A stretch of DNA of 64,000 nucleotides from an uncultured Muribaculaceae bacterium (GCA_910588065.1 CAJUPZ010000013.1:15265-79264), one strand, 5' to 3'. Positions 26,703 through 34,944 are shown, counted from the first letter of the stretch. Notes: generated by a model from the letters alone, not told the origin. Translations and numbers: made by a program.

Positions 26703-29141
26703 TCATATAAAAAGATTCAGATTGGCATCCTCGGTCCGGTTCATATAGGTAGCAACGCCACCCACAGTCACCTCATCAAGTAACTCCTCACGGCTGACAC
26801 CCATCACATCCATCGACATCTGGCAGGCTATGAATTCCACGCCATTTTTCACGGCTGCGTCGCGGAGTTCCTCAAGAGAGGCCACATTCTTATTCTTCAT
26901 GATGTGGCGCATCATGCGGCTGCCTATACCGAACATATTCATTTTCGACAGTTTCAGCGAGGTTGAGCCGGAGGGGAGCATCATGGAGAACATCCTGCCG
27001 AAAATGTCTTTTTTTACTTTGGGCTTGTTCTGTTTCTTGATGGCATTCAGCCCCCAGAATGTGAAGAAGATAGTAACCTTTTCGCCGGTGGCGGCGGCTC
27101 CGTTTGCGAGCACAAATGTTGCAAGAGCCTTGTCAAGGTCATCACTGAACAGCACAAATGTCTTTCCCTTGCCGGGTGCGGTGGGTTGTGCGGTTTCAGT
27201 TCCGTTTCCGGGTTCAACAACGATACGGTATCTGCCGCCCTTTGTCTCTGCCGATACAAATTTGTTGCCGGTAGAATTGCACCACGACTCAGCATCGCGG
27301 GCAAAACCGGGATCTGTGGCGGTGATTTCTATGGTTTCTCCGGCCTTTGAGGTGTCTATAGCCTCTTTGAGTTTCATGATGGGGCCGGGGCAGGCGAGCC
27401 CGCAGGCATCGATGCGTCTGGAGGGGGTGGACTCTGATTCTACCGGCTGTTTTGTCTCTTTCGGGGCGGCTCCGGATTGCTCCGGGGCTGCCACTGGCAA
27501 AGTGGCGGCACGATAGGTTTTGATACCCCCTATCAGGTTTGAAACATCGCCGAAACCGTTCATGCGCAGTATGTTGGATGCAAGATAGCCGCGCAGTCCC
27601 ACCCCGCAATACACAACCACAGGTTTATCCCGACGTATATCATTCAGATGGTTGCGGATATCATCCAACGGCACATTCACCGCTCCCGCCAGCGCTCCGG
27701 CAGAGAATTCCATAGGGGTGCGCACATCTATCAGTGTGAATTCGTCCGCGGAGGCATCCCTCACCCGCCGCCAGTATATCGGTTTCATTTTGCCTGACAG
27801 TATGTTGCATGCAACATATCCGGCCATCGCAACAGGGTCTTTCGCAGATGAGTAGGGCGGGGCGTAAGCGTGCTCTGTCCGGGTAAGGTCCTCCACTGTA
27901 CCACCGGCTTTTATCACCTGAGCCAGAAGGTCTATCCGCTTGTCAACACCTTCATAACCTACAATCTGCGCTCCAAGAAGCTTGCCGGTGCCGGGCGAGA
28001 ACACCACCTTTATTGTCATCGGCAGCGCATCAGGGTAGTAGCTTGCATGAGACATCGGATGGATTGTTGCTGTCAGATAGTCTATCCCCTCCTTTTTGAG
28101 ACGTTTGGCGGGAATGCCGGTGGCGGCTACTGTCAGGTCGAATACCTTGGCGACCGAGGTGCCGATTGCACCTTCGTAGGCAGCAGTGTTGCCGAGCACC
28201 ATATTGTCAGCGACAATCCTCGCCTGACGGTTTGCAGGTCCGGCGAGATAATTAAGCCAGGTGTTTCCAAGCACCGGATGGGTGAACTCTATGGCATCGC
28301 CCACTGCATAGATGCTGCTGTCCGAGGTGCGCAGGTACTCATCCACCTTTATGCCGCGCATAGGACCGGTTTCAAGGCCCGCAGCTGTTGCAAGCCCGGT
28401 GTTGGGGCGCACTCCGATAGAGAGTATTACCATATCTACGGAAAGAGTGCGGCCGTCTGAAAGCCTTATCTCTATTTCATTTCCTTTCTTTGTGAAAGAT
28501 TCCACAGCTGTGTCGAGATACAGGTTCACACCATTCTCCTGAAGGTGCGAGTGTACAATCTGCGCCATGGAAAAATCTATCGGTCCCATCACCTGGGGCG
28601 CCATCTCGATCACAGCGACCTCGGAGCCTGTATGTCTGAGATTCTCGGCCATTTCAAGGCCTATGAAGCCACCCCCCACTATCGCAGCCCGCTTAACGCC
28701 GCCGCTTGCAACACGCGCTTTTATCACATCGGTATCCTCGACGCTGCGCAGTGTATACACTCCCTCGGTGTCTATTCCCGGAAGTGGAGGCCGCACCGGT
28801 GAGGCGCCCGGTGAGAGCAGAAGCTTGTCATAGCTTTCATCGTATGTATCGCCTGCGGCGGTGCGTACTCTCACCCTTTTGTTCTGCCGGTCTATCGCAA
28901 TCACCTTCGAATTAACCCTCACATCGATATTGAAGCGCGTGCCGAAACCTTCGGGAGTCTGCACAAGAAGTTTCTCTCGCTCTGCGATAGTGCCCCCGAT
29001 GTAGTAAGGCAGGCCACAGTTGGCATACGATATATACCCCCCTTTCTCAAAAAGGATTATTTCAGCATCTTCAGTCAGCCTTCTCATTCTGGCAGCCGCG
29101 GTAGCTCCGCCGGCCACACCGCCTATTATAAGATATTTCAT
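26703..29141 (-). CDS. CoA-disulfide-reductase-like flavoprotein fused to rhodanese, TusA and DsrE domains
   Basis: An 812-residue fusion. Residues 1-330 form an FAD/NAD oxidoreductase starting IIGGVAGGATAAARMRRL, with the redox cysteine Cys42 in YANCGLPYY; a dimerisation domain follows to 445. A rhodanese domain (455-545) has Cys512 in YCGVGLRG. A TusA-type domain (575-645) has DACGLACPGPIMKLKEA with Cys584. The C-terminal domain (658-812) is DsrE/DsrF-like with Cys773. All four can carry or reduce sulfane or disulfide sulfur, so it is probably a cytoplasmic persulfide reductase and relay. A longer frame exists, but the ATG at 29141 starts exactly at the flavoprotein fold and lies downstream of a promoter. 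It is divergent from oxyR. Confidence 0.9.
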   Translation of the reverse strand: MKYLIIGGVAGGATAAARMRRLTEDAEIILFEKGGYISYANCGLPYYIGGTIAEREKLLVQTPEGFGTRFNIDVRVNSKVIAIDRQNKRVRVRTAAGDTYDESYDKLLLSPGASPVRPPLPGIDTEGVYTLRSVEDTDVIKARVASGGVKRAAIVGGGFIGLEMAENLRHTGSEVAVIEMAPQVMGPIDFSMAQIVHSHLQENGVNLYLDTAVESFTKKGNEIEIRLSDGRTLSVDMVILSIGVRPNTGLATAAGLETGPMRGIKVDEYLRTSDSSIYAVGDAIEFTHPVLGNTWLNYLAGPANRQARIVADNMVLGNTAAYEGAIGTSVAKVFDLTVAATGIPAKRLKKEGIDYLTATIHPMSHASYYPDALPMTIKVVFSPGTGKLLGAQIVGYEGVDKRIDLLAQVIKAGGTVEDLTRTEHAYAPPYSSAKDPVAMAGYVACNILSGKMKPIYWRRVRDASADEFTLIDVRTPMEFSAGALAGAVNVPLDDIRNHLNDIRRDKPVVVYCGVGLRGYLASNILRMNGFGDVSNLIGGIKTYRAATLPVAAPEQSGAAPKETKQPVESESTPSRRIDACGLACPGPIMKLKEAIDTSKAGETIEITATDPGFARDAESWCNSTGNKFVSAETKGGRYRIVVEPGNGTETAQPTAPGKGKTFVLFSDDLDKALATFVLANGAAATGEKVTIFFTFWGLNAIKKQNKPKVKKDIFGRMFSMMLPSGSTSLKLSKMNMFGIGSRMMRHIMKNKNVASLEELRDAAVKNGVEFIACQMSMDVMGVSREELLDEVTVGGVATYMNRTEDANLNLFI

Positions 29142-29165
29142 ATTGTATCGGTTGTTGTTATTTTT

Positions 29166-29219
29166 TGCAAAGATAGCCGCCATATCATAGACCGGCAAAT
29201 GATTTTCGCTATCTTTGCA
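29166..29219. promoter_or_regulatory. Symmetric divergent promoter between the sulfur-transfer fusion and oxyR
   Basis: TGCAAAGATAGC (29166-29177) is a perfect inverted copy of GCTATCTTTGCA (29208-29219). Each copy contains a TATCTTTG -7 box: 29168-29175 on the minus strand and 29210-29217 on the plus strand. The predicted -33 regions overlap in the 30 bp between them, so one bound regulator could affect both genes. Confidence 0.6.
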
Positions 29220-29237
29220 TAGACAAAAACTATTGAT

Positions 29238-30164
29238 ATGACCCTCCAGCAGCTGAAATACCTTGTAGCGATAGACAGCTACCGCAGTTTTGCCCTCGCC
29301 GCACAAGCTCTTGATGTCACACAGCCCACCCTCAGCTCCATGATCAGCAAGCTTGAGGAGGAGCTGGATGTAAGGCTTTTCGACCGCTCAAGCCGAAAAG
29401 TCACCACCACCTCCATCGGTAAGGATATTGTGCGTCAGGCCCGGCAGATAATCATGGAGGCTGGCCGGATTAACGAAATGGTGAGTGAGAGCAAAGGTGA
29501 GATTTCCGGCCCGCTCAAGCTTGCAGTTGGCCCCAGCATCGCCCCATATATTTTGCCGCTCTTTATCAAAACATATATGGAGGATTACCCGCAGGTTCAG
29601 CTCGCCATAGAGGAGATGAGGCCCGGAGCAATGATCGCGTCACTGGAAAAGGGCGACCTGGACGCAGCCATTGCCACAACCGGCCATATCTGTACAGGCA
29701 TATTTGAGATACCGCTGTACACAGAGCGTTTTTATGTATATCTCTCGGAGGAGTGCAGCCATAAAATCAAAGATTTCAACCCCGATGCGCTTGAGCATGA
29801 GCATTTATGGGTGATGAAGGATGTGAGGTGTCTGCGCGAGAGTGCTTTCAGCTTCTGCAGGGCGCGAGCAGCCGGTCATCAGGTATATGAAGCCGGAAAC
29901 ATCGACACACTGATAAGGATTGTAGACACCAACGGTGGCTATACAATCATACCGGAAATGCACCTGCCCATGCTCTCGGAACCACAGATGCGCAATGTCA
30001 GGAACATTGATGGCAACCACCTGTCTTTCAGAAAAGTGTCGATGTACATAAGGGCTGACTATGTCAGGGAGAGGATGCTCAACACAATCATAGACACCCT
30101 GAAAAAAATCATGCCGCGCGGCATGATGAATCCCTCCCTCCTCAATAACACCATCCGCCTCTAA
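29238..30164 (+). CDS. oxyR: OxyR, LysR-family peroxide-sensing regulator
   Basis: A 308-residue LysR-type regulator. The N-terminal winged helix has MTLQQLKYLVAIDSYRSFALAA... up to residue 60, and the C-terminal effector domain keeps both redox cysteines as RCLRESAFSFC: Cys198 and Cys207, spaced exactly as Cys199 and Cys208 of E. coli OxyR. These form a disulfide on peroxide exposure and turn on defence genes. It is transcribed away from the sulfur-transfer fusion through a shared symmetric promoter region, and probably regulates that gene and itself. Confidence 0.92.
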   Translation: MTLQQLKYLVAIDSYRSFALAAQALDVTQPTLSSMISKLEEELDVRLFDRSSRKVTTTSIGKDIVRQARQIIMEAGRINEMVSESKGEISGPLKLAVGPSIAPYILPLFIKTYMEDYPQVQLAIEEMRPGAMIASLEKGDLDAAIATTGHICTGIFEIPLYTERFYVYLSEECSHKIKDFNPDALEHEHLWVMKDVRCLRESAFSFCRARAAGHQVYEAGNIDTLIRIVDTNGGYTIIPEMHLPMLSEPQMRNVRNIDGNHLSFRKVSMYIRADYVRERMLNTIIDTLKKIMPRGMMNPSLLNNTIRL

Positions 30165-30226
30165 TCCCCTCTCCACACTGAGCCACGCGAGAAGGGATGC
30201 TATTGATTATGAGTCATTTTAGGTCT

Positions 30227-30485
30227 GGTACCTCCGGCACCATCTTAGTGGGTAGGACTGCTCTCCCCGCACTTCGTACGGGGATAACAAGATAAGCGAG
30301 CCTAAGGCTCTATATTACCCACCCGCCATGTAGGGGCGCCGATATATCGCGCCCTCATCATCCCACCGCCCTTATGTTATAGGGCGTCGGAGACACCTGA
30401 GCGCCCGGAGGGAGCGATTATCTTGTTAGCCGCACACACAGTGTGCGGATTATCAGCCTATTACCCAAATGGTGCCGGAGGTACC
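30227..30485. repeat. Hairpin-mosaic element bounded by 17-bp inverted repeats
   Basis: GGTACCTCCGGCACCAT (30227-30243) recurs inverted at 30469-30485. Between the ends lie successive hairpins: CCCCGCACTTCGTACGGGG, GAGCCTAAGGCTC, GGGCGC...GCGCCC around GATATATC, CGCCC...GGGCG, an imperfect GCGCCC/GGGAGC stem, and CCGCACACACAGTGTGCGG. An AACAAGATAA-type linker joins hairpins twice, once in each orientation. The 42 bp at 30415-30456 match 41546-41587 in reverse with three mismatches. No transposase is present. Confidence 0.75.
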
Positions 30486-30540
30486 ACATTTGGCACACAC
30501 TCAGGGGTGATGTCATGGTATACGCCTTTGATTTTTATAA

Positions 30541-30660
30541 CATCGCCTCTCACGAGGCTCAGAAAAGAGGGGGATCTCACCACACCCCGGGCCTCGCGCT
30601 GTGCGCTTGTGCCGGGGATATCCATGACTTCGCGCATCCTGCGCTCCGGCCTCGCCGAGG
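30541..30660. repeat. Hairpin-repeat segment related to the 230-bp tandem units
   Basis: CATCGCCTCTCACGAGGCTC at the start is identical to the segment at 41744 onward. The following GGCCTCGCGC...GTGCGC part and the CGCGCATCCTGCGCTC hairpin near 30631-30646 match the third tandem unit at 42290-42306. A further perfect hairpin, GGCCTCGCCGAGGCC, ends the segment. Confidence 0.7.
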
Positions 30661-30730
30661 CCATCATCTCTCCTCTCTCCTTCCTGCAACCACACTCTCC
30701 TGTCGTTACGGCTTATTAAGGGTGAGGGGA

Positions 30731-31690
30731 TTACTGGTGGGGGTTGATTTCCTTGAGGTCGACAAGATTGTGGAGGATGGCGAATATTGTAAGGCCGGCG
30801 GTGGAGTGTATGCCGAGCTTGGCACTGATGTTGCGGCGGTGGGTGGCAACGGTGTGAACCGAAAGGCACAGTTCGTCTGCAATCTCTTTGTTGGCCATTC
30901 CGCGCGCAACACACACTATGATATCCTTCTCCCTGTCGCCCAGAATATCCACTTGCGGTGCATCCTGAGGTTCTTCTGCCGCTGCCGGTTTACCGTTGTC
31001 GGTCAACTTTGTGCGCAGGCTCTGTTCCAGCCGCTCCACAGCGGGCACAAAAAGGGTGTTTTCCACCTGGAAATGACTCATCAGGTCGCGGCCGCATATT
31101 ATGATGTCAAACAGCACCCCGCTCAGTCTGATATTGTCCTTCATATTATAATGGTATATGAAGATATCCTTCAGTTCATTGAGCTTGGTGGCCATGTTGT
31201 CGTGGTTGACAGAAAAACTCGCTATGCTGTAGTTTTCATCCACCTCGCCGGCAAGGAGACGCTCCACATAGCTGAAAATCTCATTGTTCTCATGCTCCAT
31301 GTGGCGCTTCACCTCATCCATGTAGTCATCGAAAAACTTCATCAGCAGAAACGACACCTCATTGCTGGCACCGTAATTTATCGCCTCTATGAGATGATGG
31401 CGTATTTTGGGAAGGGTGACATCAAGAAAGGATGTGTGCGCCCGCTTGAGATAGCTCATGAGGGTGGGGAGGGATATGTCCCGGTTGCGGTACTCATTGC
31501 CGCTGAGAAGGTTGCACACCGCAAGGAAAGTATCGGTGTCAACACCGTTTTTCTCACACACCTCGCGTATGGTGCTGTCACCGAAACCAAACGCTATGTC
31601 AAAGCGGCTGATTGCCATCAACAGCAGATTGTTGTCTATTATCAGCTCACGCATATTGTTGTGAGCACGGTATTCTCGCAGTTTTTCCAT
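30731..31690 (-). CDS. Regulator with RIC/YtfE-type di-iron hemerythrin domain and LuxR helix-turn-helix
   Basis: From the ATG at 31690 the protein is 319 aa. Residues 20-60 resemble the small N-terminal ScdA/YtfE domain but lack its vicinal cysteines. Residues 75-220 are hemerythrin-like; His85, His130, Glu134, His163, His206 and Glu210 line up with the six di-iron ligands of E. coli YtfE, keeping both HxxxE spacings (RHMEHE and SHFQVE). Residues 248-312 form a LuxR/GerE DNA-binding domain (DREKDIIVCVARGMANKEIA). No receiver domain is present. This suggests iron, NO or oxygen sensing coupled to transcription. It faces the haem operon across about 220 bp, which makes regulation of that operon plausible. 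The start is set by a -7 box at 31721-31728 that would overlap any longer start. Confidence 0.85.
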   Translation of the reverse strand: MEKLREYRAHNNMRELIIDNNLLLMAISRFDIAFGFGDSTIREVCEKNGVDTDTFLAVCNLLSGNEYRNRDISLPTLMSYLKRAHTSFLDVTLPKIRHHLIEAINYGASNEVSFLLMKFFDDYMDEVKRHMEHENNEIFSYVERLLAGEVDENYSIASFSVNHDNMATKLNELKDIFIYHYNMKDNIRLSGVLFDIIICGRDLMSHFQVENTLFVPAVERLEQSLRTKLTDNGKPAAAEEPQDAPQVDILGDREKDIIVCVARGMANKEIADELCLSVHTVATHRRNISAKLGIHSTAGLTIFAILHNLVDLKEINPHQ

Positions 31691-31720
31691 CTTGATTTGC
31701 CGGGGGTAGATTTTCCCATG

Positions 31721-31728
31721 CAAAATTA
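31721..31728 (-). promoter_or_regulatory. Promoter -7 box for the di-iron LuxR-type regulator
   Basis: Minus-strand TAATTTTG matches TAnnTTTG, 30 bp before the ATG at 31690. A TTG-initiated longer frame would begin inside this box, so it is unlikely to be used. Confidence 0.55.
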
Positions 31729-31865
31729 CAAATAGATTTTAATAAGCGGTATACTCATTTTTGACTAATGTGTGATGCCAAAACGGCACATTTGCCCATG
31801 CGTGTGCGGAAAAACACAGTGAAATACCACTATTTTTGAGTATTGCCGCGCCTCTGCGGCCTATG

Positions 31866-31873
31866 TAATTTTG
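31866..31873 (+). promoter_or_regulatory. Promoter -7 box for the haem operon
   Basis: TAATTTTG matches TAnnTTTG, with an ATTG at 31842-31845 exactly 20 bp upstream as a possible -33 element. A second match, TATTTTTG, lies at 31831-31838. The segment from 31729 to 31865 between the divergent promoters is where a regulator would bind. Confidence 0.55.
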
Positions 31874-31914
31874 CATCGGAAAAAGTAATAACCAAAACAA
31901 TACTACCAACAATC

Positions 31915-32379
31915 ATGAAACTCAAACACCTTTTCCTGCTTCTGTTCGCCGCTGTGGCAACAGTATCCTGCAGCGATGACGACACCCCTGAAAACCTCGC
32001 CGACTCTGTTGCAGGACAGTACACCGGCTACACCACCGCTGCCTGCGCCTATTTTGACGGACAGGTGGCTACAGACCAGACTGTTGCAATAACCCCGGTG
32101 GCCTCGGCTACAAACCAAGTGTCGGTAATCTTCACTTCCGACTCCTACGGCACTGTTACAATTCCTTCAGCAACTGTAGCCAAGCAGGGCAATGCCTATA
32201 TGCTTGCCGGTGACGGCACCGCTGCAATGGGTATGGGTGGCAATACCAAGGAGTATGCCTGCACATTCACCGGCAAAATTGAAAACGGCGCTCCCGAACT
32301 CACCTTCAGCGTACCCACTGTGATGGGCGGCCTGTCAATCGTGTTCAAAACCGGCGACGCGCCCCAAACAGCTGAATGA
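31915..32379 (+). CDS. Calycin-like domain lipoprotein, first gene of the haem operon
   Basis: From the ATG at 31915 the protein is 154 aa with a lipoprotein signal (KHLFLLLFAAVATVSC, Cys19) and an acidic SDDD tail after the cysteine that suits surface export. The mature part is beta-rich, opening VAGQYTGYTTAACAYFDGQV and ending MGGLSIVFKTGD, as in the calycin-like barrel family (PF13944) of Bacteroidota. Calycins often bind small hydrophobic ligands. Its stop overlaps the hmuY start (ATGA), so it is a fixed member of the operon and may bind haem or help HmuY; that is inference. Confidence 0.8.
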   Translation: MKLKHLFLLLFAAVATVSCSDDDTPENLADSVAGQYTGYTTAACAYFDGQVATDQTVAITPVASATNQVSVIFTSDSYGTVTIPSATVAKQGNAYMLAGDGTAAMGMGGNTKEYACTFTGKIENGAPELTFSVPTVMGGLSIVFKTGDAPQTAE

Positions 32380-32993
32380 TGGTCAATTTGGTAAAAAGAT
32401 TGTTTCTCAGTGTGGCCATTGGAGCGGCAGCAATGCTGCTCCACGGCTGCAATGGCCTGTTCAGCAGCGTATATGATACTCCGGATACTGCCATAGCTTC
32501 CGAATACGGCTTTGTCACAGCAGCCACCGACAATACTCCCGGCAAGATTTATGTCGATGCCACCGACTACTCCCGGTGGGTGTACCTCAACTTTTCAGAC
32601 ATGAGCATCGACACCCTCGGCATTGACGATCCGGAGCCAAAAGAGTGGGACATAGCCCTTCACCGCTACGATGCCAAGACAAATGGCGGCGCGGTGAAAG
32701 AGGAGGGCTCGGCCGAATATGTTGAGGATGTGTGGACAACCAACACCATAGTCACCGATATGTCTACCATGATGGACGGCTACCTGACGTATGCCGAATC
32801 CTATTATAATAAGGTGTTGAGCAGCTGGCTCGATGTCGACAAAAGCACCATGCCGCCTGTATACACCCTCAGCGGCAAAAAATACTTCGTGGCGCTGGCT
32901 GATGGCCGCGAGGTGGAGCTGCGCTTGATAAACTTTATGGATGACAGCGGTGTAAAAGGCTATTTGACAATAGAATATCAATACAGAAAATAA
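32376..32993 (+). CDS. hmuY: HmuY-like haem-binding lipoprotein
   Basis: A 205-residue lipoprotein with lipobox LLHGC (Cys25) and the HmuY family signature WDIALHRYDAKTNGG. HmuY hemophores take haem from host proteins and pass it to the TonB receptor. The mature chain has only one histidine (His96), so the two-histidine coordination of Porphyromonas gingivalis HmuY is not possible. Methionines at 129, 132, 133, 159 and 188 are candidate axial ligands, as in HmuY homologues that use methionines. Translation is coupled to the gene before it and hmuR follows after 16 bp. Confidence 0.9.
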   Translation: MMVNLVKRLFLSVAIGAAAMLLHGCNGLFSSVYDTPDTAIASEYGFVTAATDNTPGKIYVDATDYSRWVYLNFSDMSIDTLGIDDPEPKEWDIALHRYDAKTNGGAVKEEGSAEYVEDVWTTNTIVTDMSTMMDGYLTYAESYYNKVLSSWLDVDKSTMPPVYTLSGKKYFVALADGREVELRLINFMDDSGVKGYLTIEYQYRK

Positions 32994-33009
32994 TAACAAC
33001 ATACCCAAA

Positions 33010-34938
33010 ATGAGAGGCGCAATAACACTCGCTTTGCTCTGCATGGCTGCGGGTGCCATGAATGCCGACGAACTCTCCGACCGGCAGCAGGACAGCATCG
33101 AAGCCCGCTGGAACACACTGCTCAACACAGTGGTTGTCACAGGCACCAGAACACCTAAATTACTTAAAGACTCTCCCATTCTCACACGTGTGCTCTCCTC
33201 ATCAGACATCAGGCAGGCCGATGCCACAAATATCAGCGACCTGCTGCAGTCGGAGCTCCCGGGAATTGAATTCACCTACTCCATGAACCAGCAGGTAAAC
33301 CTCAATATGCAGGGATTTGGCGGTAATTCGGTGCTCTTTCTCATTGATGGAGAGAGAGTTGCCGGAGAAACCCTTGACAACGTGGACTACAACCGGCTAA
33401 ACCTATCCAATGTGGAGCGCATAGAGATTGTAAAAGGTGGAGCTTCCGCCCTTTACGGTTCCAATGCGGTGGGTGGTGTTGTGAACATCATCAGCAAGGA
33501 GCAGTCACGCCCCTGGAGCCTCAACATCAATGGCCGTTATGGTGCCCACAACTCGCAGCGCTACGGAGCTGTCGCCGGTTTCAAGGCAGGCATATTCAGC
33601 AGCTCGACAACCCTCCAGTACAACCACGAGAACTCTTACAATATGAAGAACAGCGGCGACTTTACCCGCTACTACGGGGGGTATAACTGGAATATAAAGG
33701 AGCGGTTCACCATCGCGCCGATTAAGCAGATGAAAATCATCGGCAGGCTCGGCTACTATTTCCGCCAGCGCAACGCCCAGGAGAACACCCGCGACCGTTA
33801 CCGCGGCTTTTCAGGAGGACTCCGTGGAATGTACACTTTCAATAAGTACAATGATCTCGATGTGGCATACAACTTTGACCAGTACGACAAAAGCGACTAT
33901 ATTGTACCCACCTCAAAGGATGTTCGCAAGTACAGCAACGCCCAGAACAGTGTGCGTGCCATATACAACCACACTTTCGGCGGCAAACACATACTCACAC
34001 TTGGCGGCGATGTGATGCGCGACTATCTGCAGAGCTACCAGTTTGAAAACAACGGCCACAAATCTCAGCTCACCGCCGACGGCATGGCTCAGCTTGACAT
34101 GAATTTCACCGACAACCTCAATATTATTGCCGGCGGCCGCTACGACTACTTCTCCGAAGCTGCCATGAAGCATTTCTCCTCGCGCCTGAGCGTGATGTAC
34201 AAAATTGACAGTTGGCGGCTGCGCGGGTCATACTCCGGCGGCTTCCGCGCGCCAACCCTCAAGGAGATGTATATGGACTTCGACATGGCCGGTATATTCA
34301 TGATTTACGGTAATCCGGACCTTAAGCCGGAGACCAGCAACAACTTCCAGCTGTCGGCGGAGTTCACCCACAGATTGCTCAACTTCAATATAGGCGGATT
34401 CTGCAACCTTGTTGACAACCGCATCACCACCGCTTGGAATCAGAGCCTCGGCGGCCAGTTCTACAGCAATATCGGCCGTGTGAACATCGCCGGTATAGAT
34501 GCCAACGTGGCATGGAAACATTCCTGCGGCTTCGGAGCCAGACTGTCCTACATCTACACCCGCGAGCATGTGCGCAAAGGCCAGCCGTACACCTCCTCCA
34601 CAAGGCCGCACACAGCAACCGCCCGCCTTGACTACGGACGCTCTTGGAAGAACTACCGGCTCAATGTTGCTCTCCACGGCAGGGTGCTGTCGGCTGTGAC
34701 GGTGGATGAATACACCTCCCTGACCGACTACAGCGATACAGAGAGGGTGCGCTATCCGGCCTACACAATGTGGCGTCTCAACATCACCCAGGGTATAATG
34801 AGCGGAATAGACCTCACTCTTGCGGTTGACAACCTGTTCAACTATGTGCCGAAATACTACTACAGCAACTCACCCGCCACTACCGGCACCACACTGTCGG
34901 TGGGATTGTCGGTGGATGTCGACAAACTATTCAAGTAA
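33010..34938 (+). CDS. hmuR: TonB-dependent haem receptor, HmuR-like
   Basis: A 642-residue outer-membrane receptor. A signal peptide (1-20) is followed by a plug domain containing VVVTGTRTPKLLKDSPI and GASALYGSNAVGGVVNII, then a 22-strand barrel ending in SVDVDKLFK. The haem-receptor boxes are present as FRAP (about residue 412) and NPDL (about 434). The loop between them, which often carries a haem-ligand histidine, has none here but has several methionines. It imports haem delivered by HmuY with TonB energy. The next gene, hmuS, begins six bases later. Confidence 0.93.
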   Translation: MRGAITLALLCMAAGAMNADELSDRQQDSIEARWNTLLNTVVVTGTRTPKLLKDSPILTRVLSSSDIRQADATNISDLLQSELPGIEFTYSMNQQVNLNMQGFGGNSVLFLIDGERVAGETLDNVDYNRLNLSNVERIEIVKGGASALYGSNAVGGVVNIISKEQSRPWSLNINGRYGAHNSQRYGAVAGFKAGIFSSSTTLQYNHENSYNMKNSGDFTRYYGGYNWNIKERFTIAPIKQMKIIGRLGYYFRQRNAQENTRDRYRGFSGGLRGMYTFNKYNDLDVAYNFDQYDKSDYIVPTSKDVRKYSNAQNSVRAIYNHTFGGKHILTLGGDVMRDYLQSYQFENNGHKSQLTADGMAQLDMNFTDNLNIIAGGRYDYFSEAAMKHFSSRLSVMYKIDSWRLRGSYSGGFRAPTLKEMYMDFDMAGIFMIYGNPDLKPETSNNFQLSAEFTHRLLNFNIGGFCNLVDNRITTAWNQSLGGQFYSNIGRVNIAGIDANVAWKHSCGFGARLSYIYTREHVRKGQPYTSSTRPHTATARLDYGRSWKNYRLNVALHGRVLSAVTVDEYTSLTDYSDTERVRYPAYTMWRLNITQGIMSGIDLTLAVDNLFNYVPKYYYSNSPATTGTTLSVGLSVDVDKLFK

Positions 34939-34944
34939 AAGAGC

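Larger units (their letters stand above)
30165..30730. other. Gene-free region filled with hairpin repeats
   Basis: This 566-bp region after oxyR holds no convincing gene. From 30227 onward it is almost entirely made of short inverted repeats described in the next entries. Confidence 0.7.

Noticed and set aside
30227..30485. A CRISPR array
   Set aside because: The hairpins differ from one another and there are no regularly spaced identical repeats or cas genes.
30443..31735. A 430-codon plus-strand open frame
   Set aside because: It is the antisense of the di-iron LuxR-type regulator gene plus the hairpin repeats. The minus-strand protein has clear domains and this one does not.
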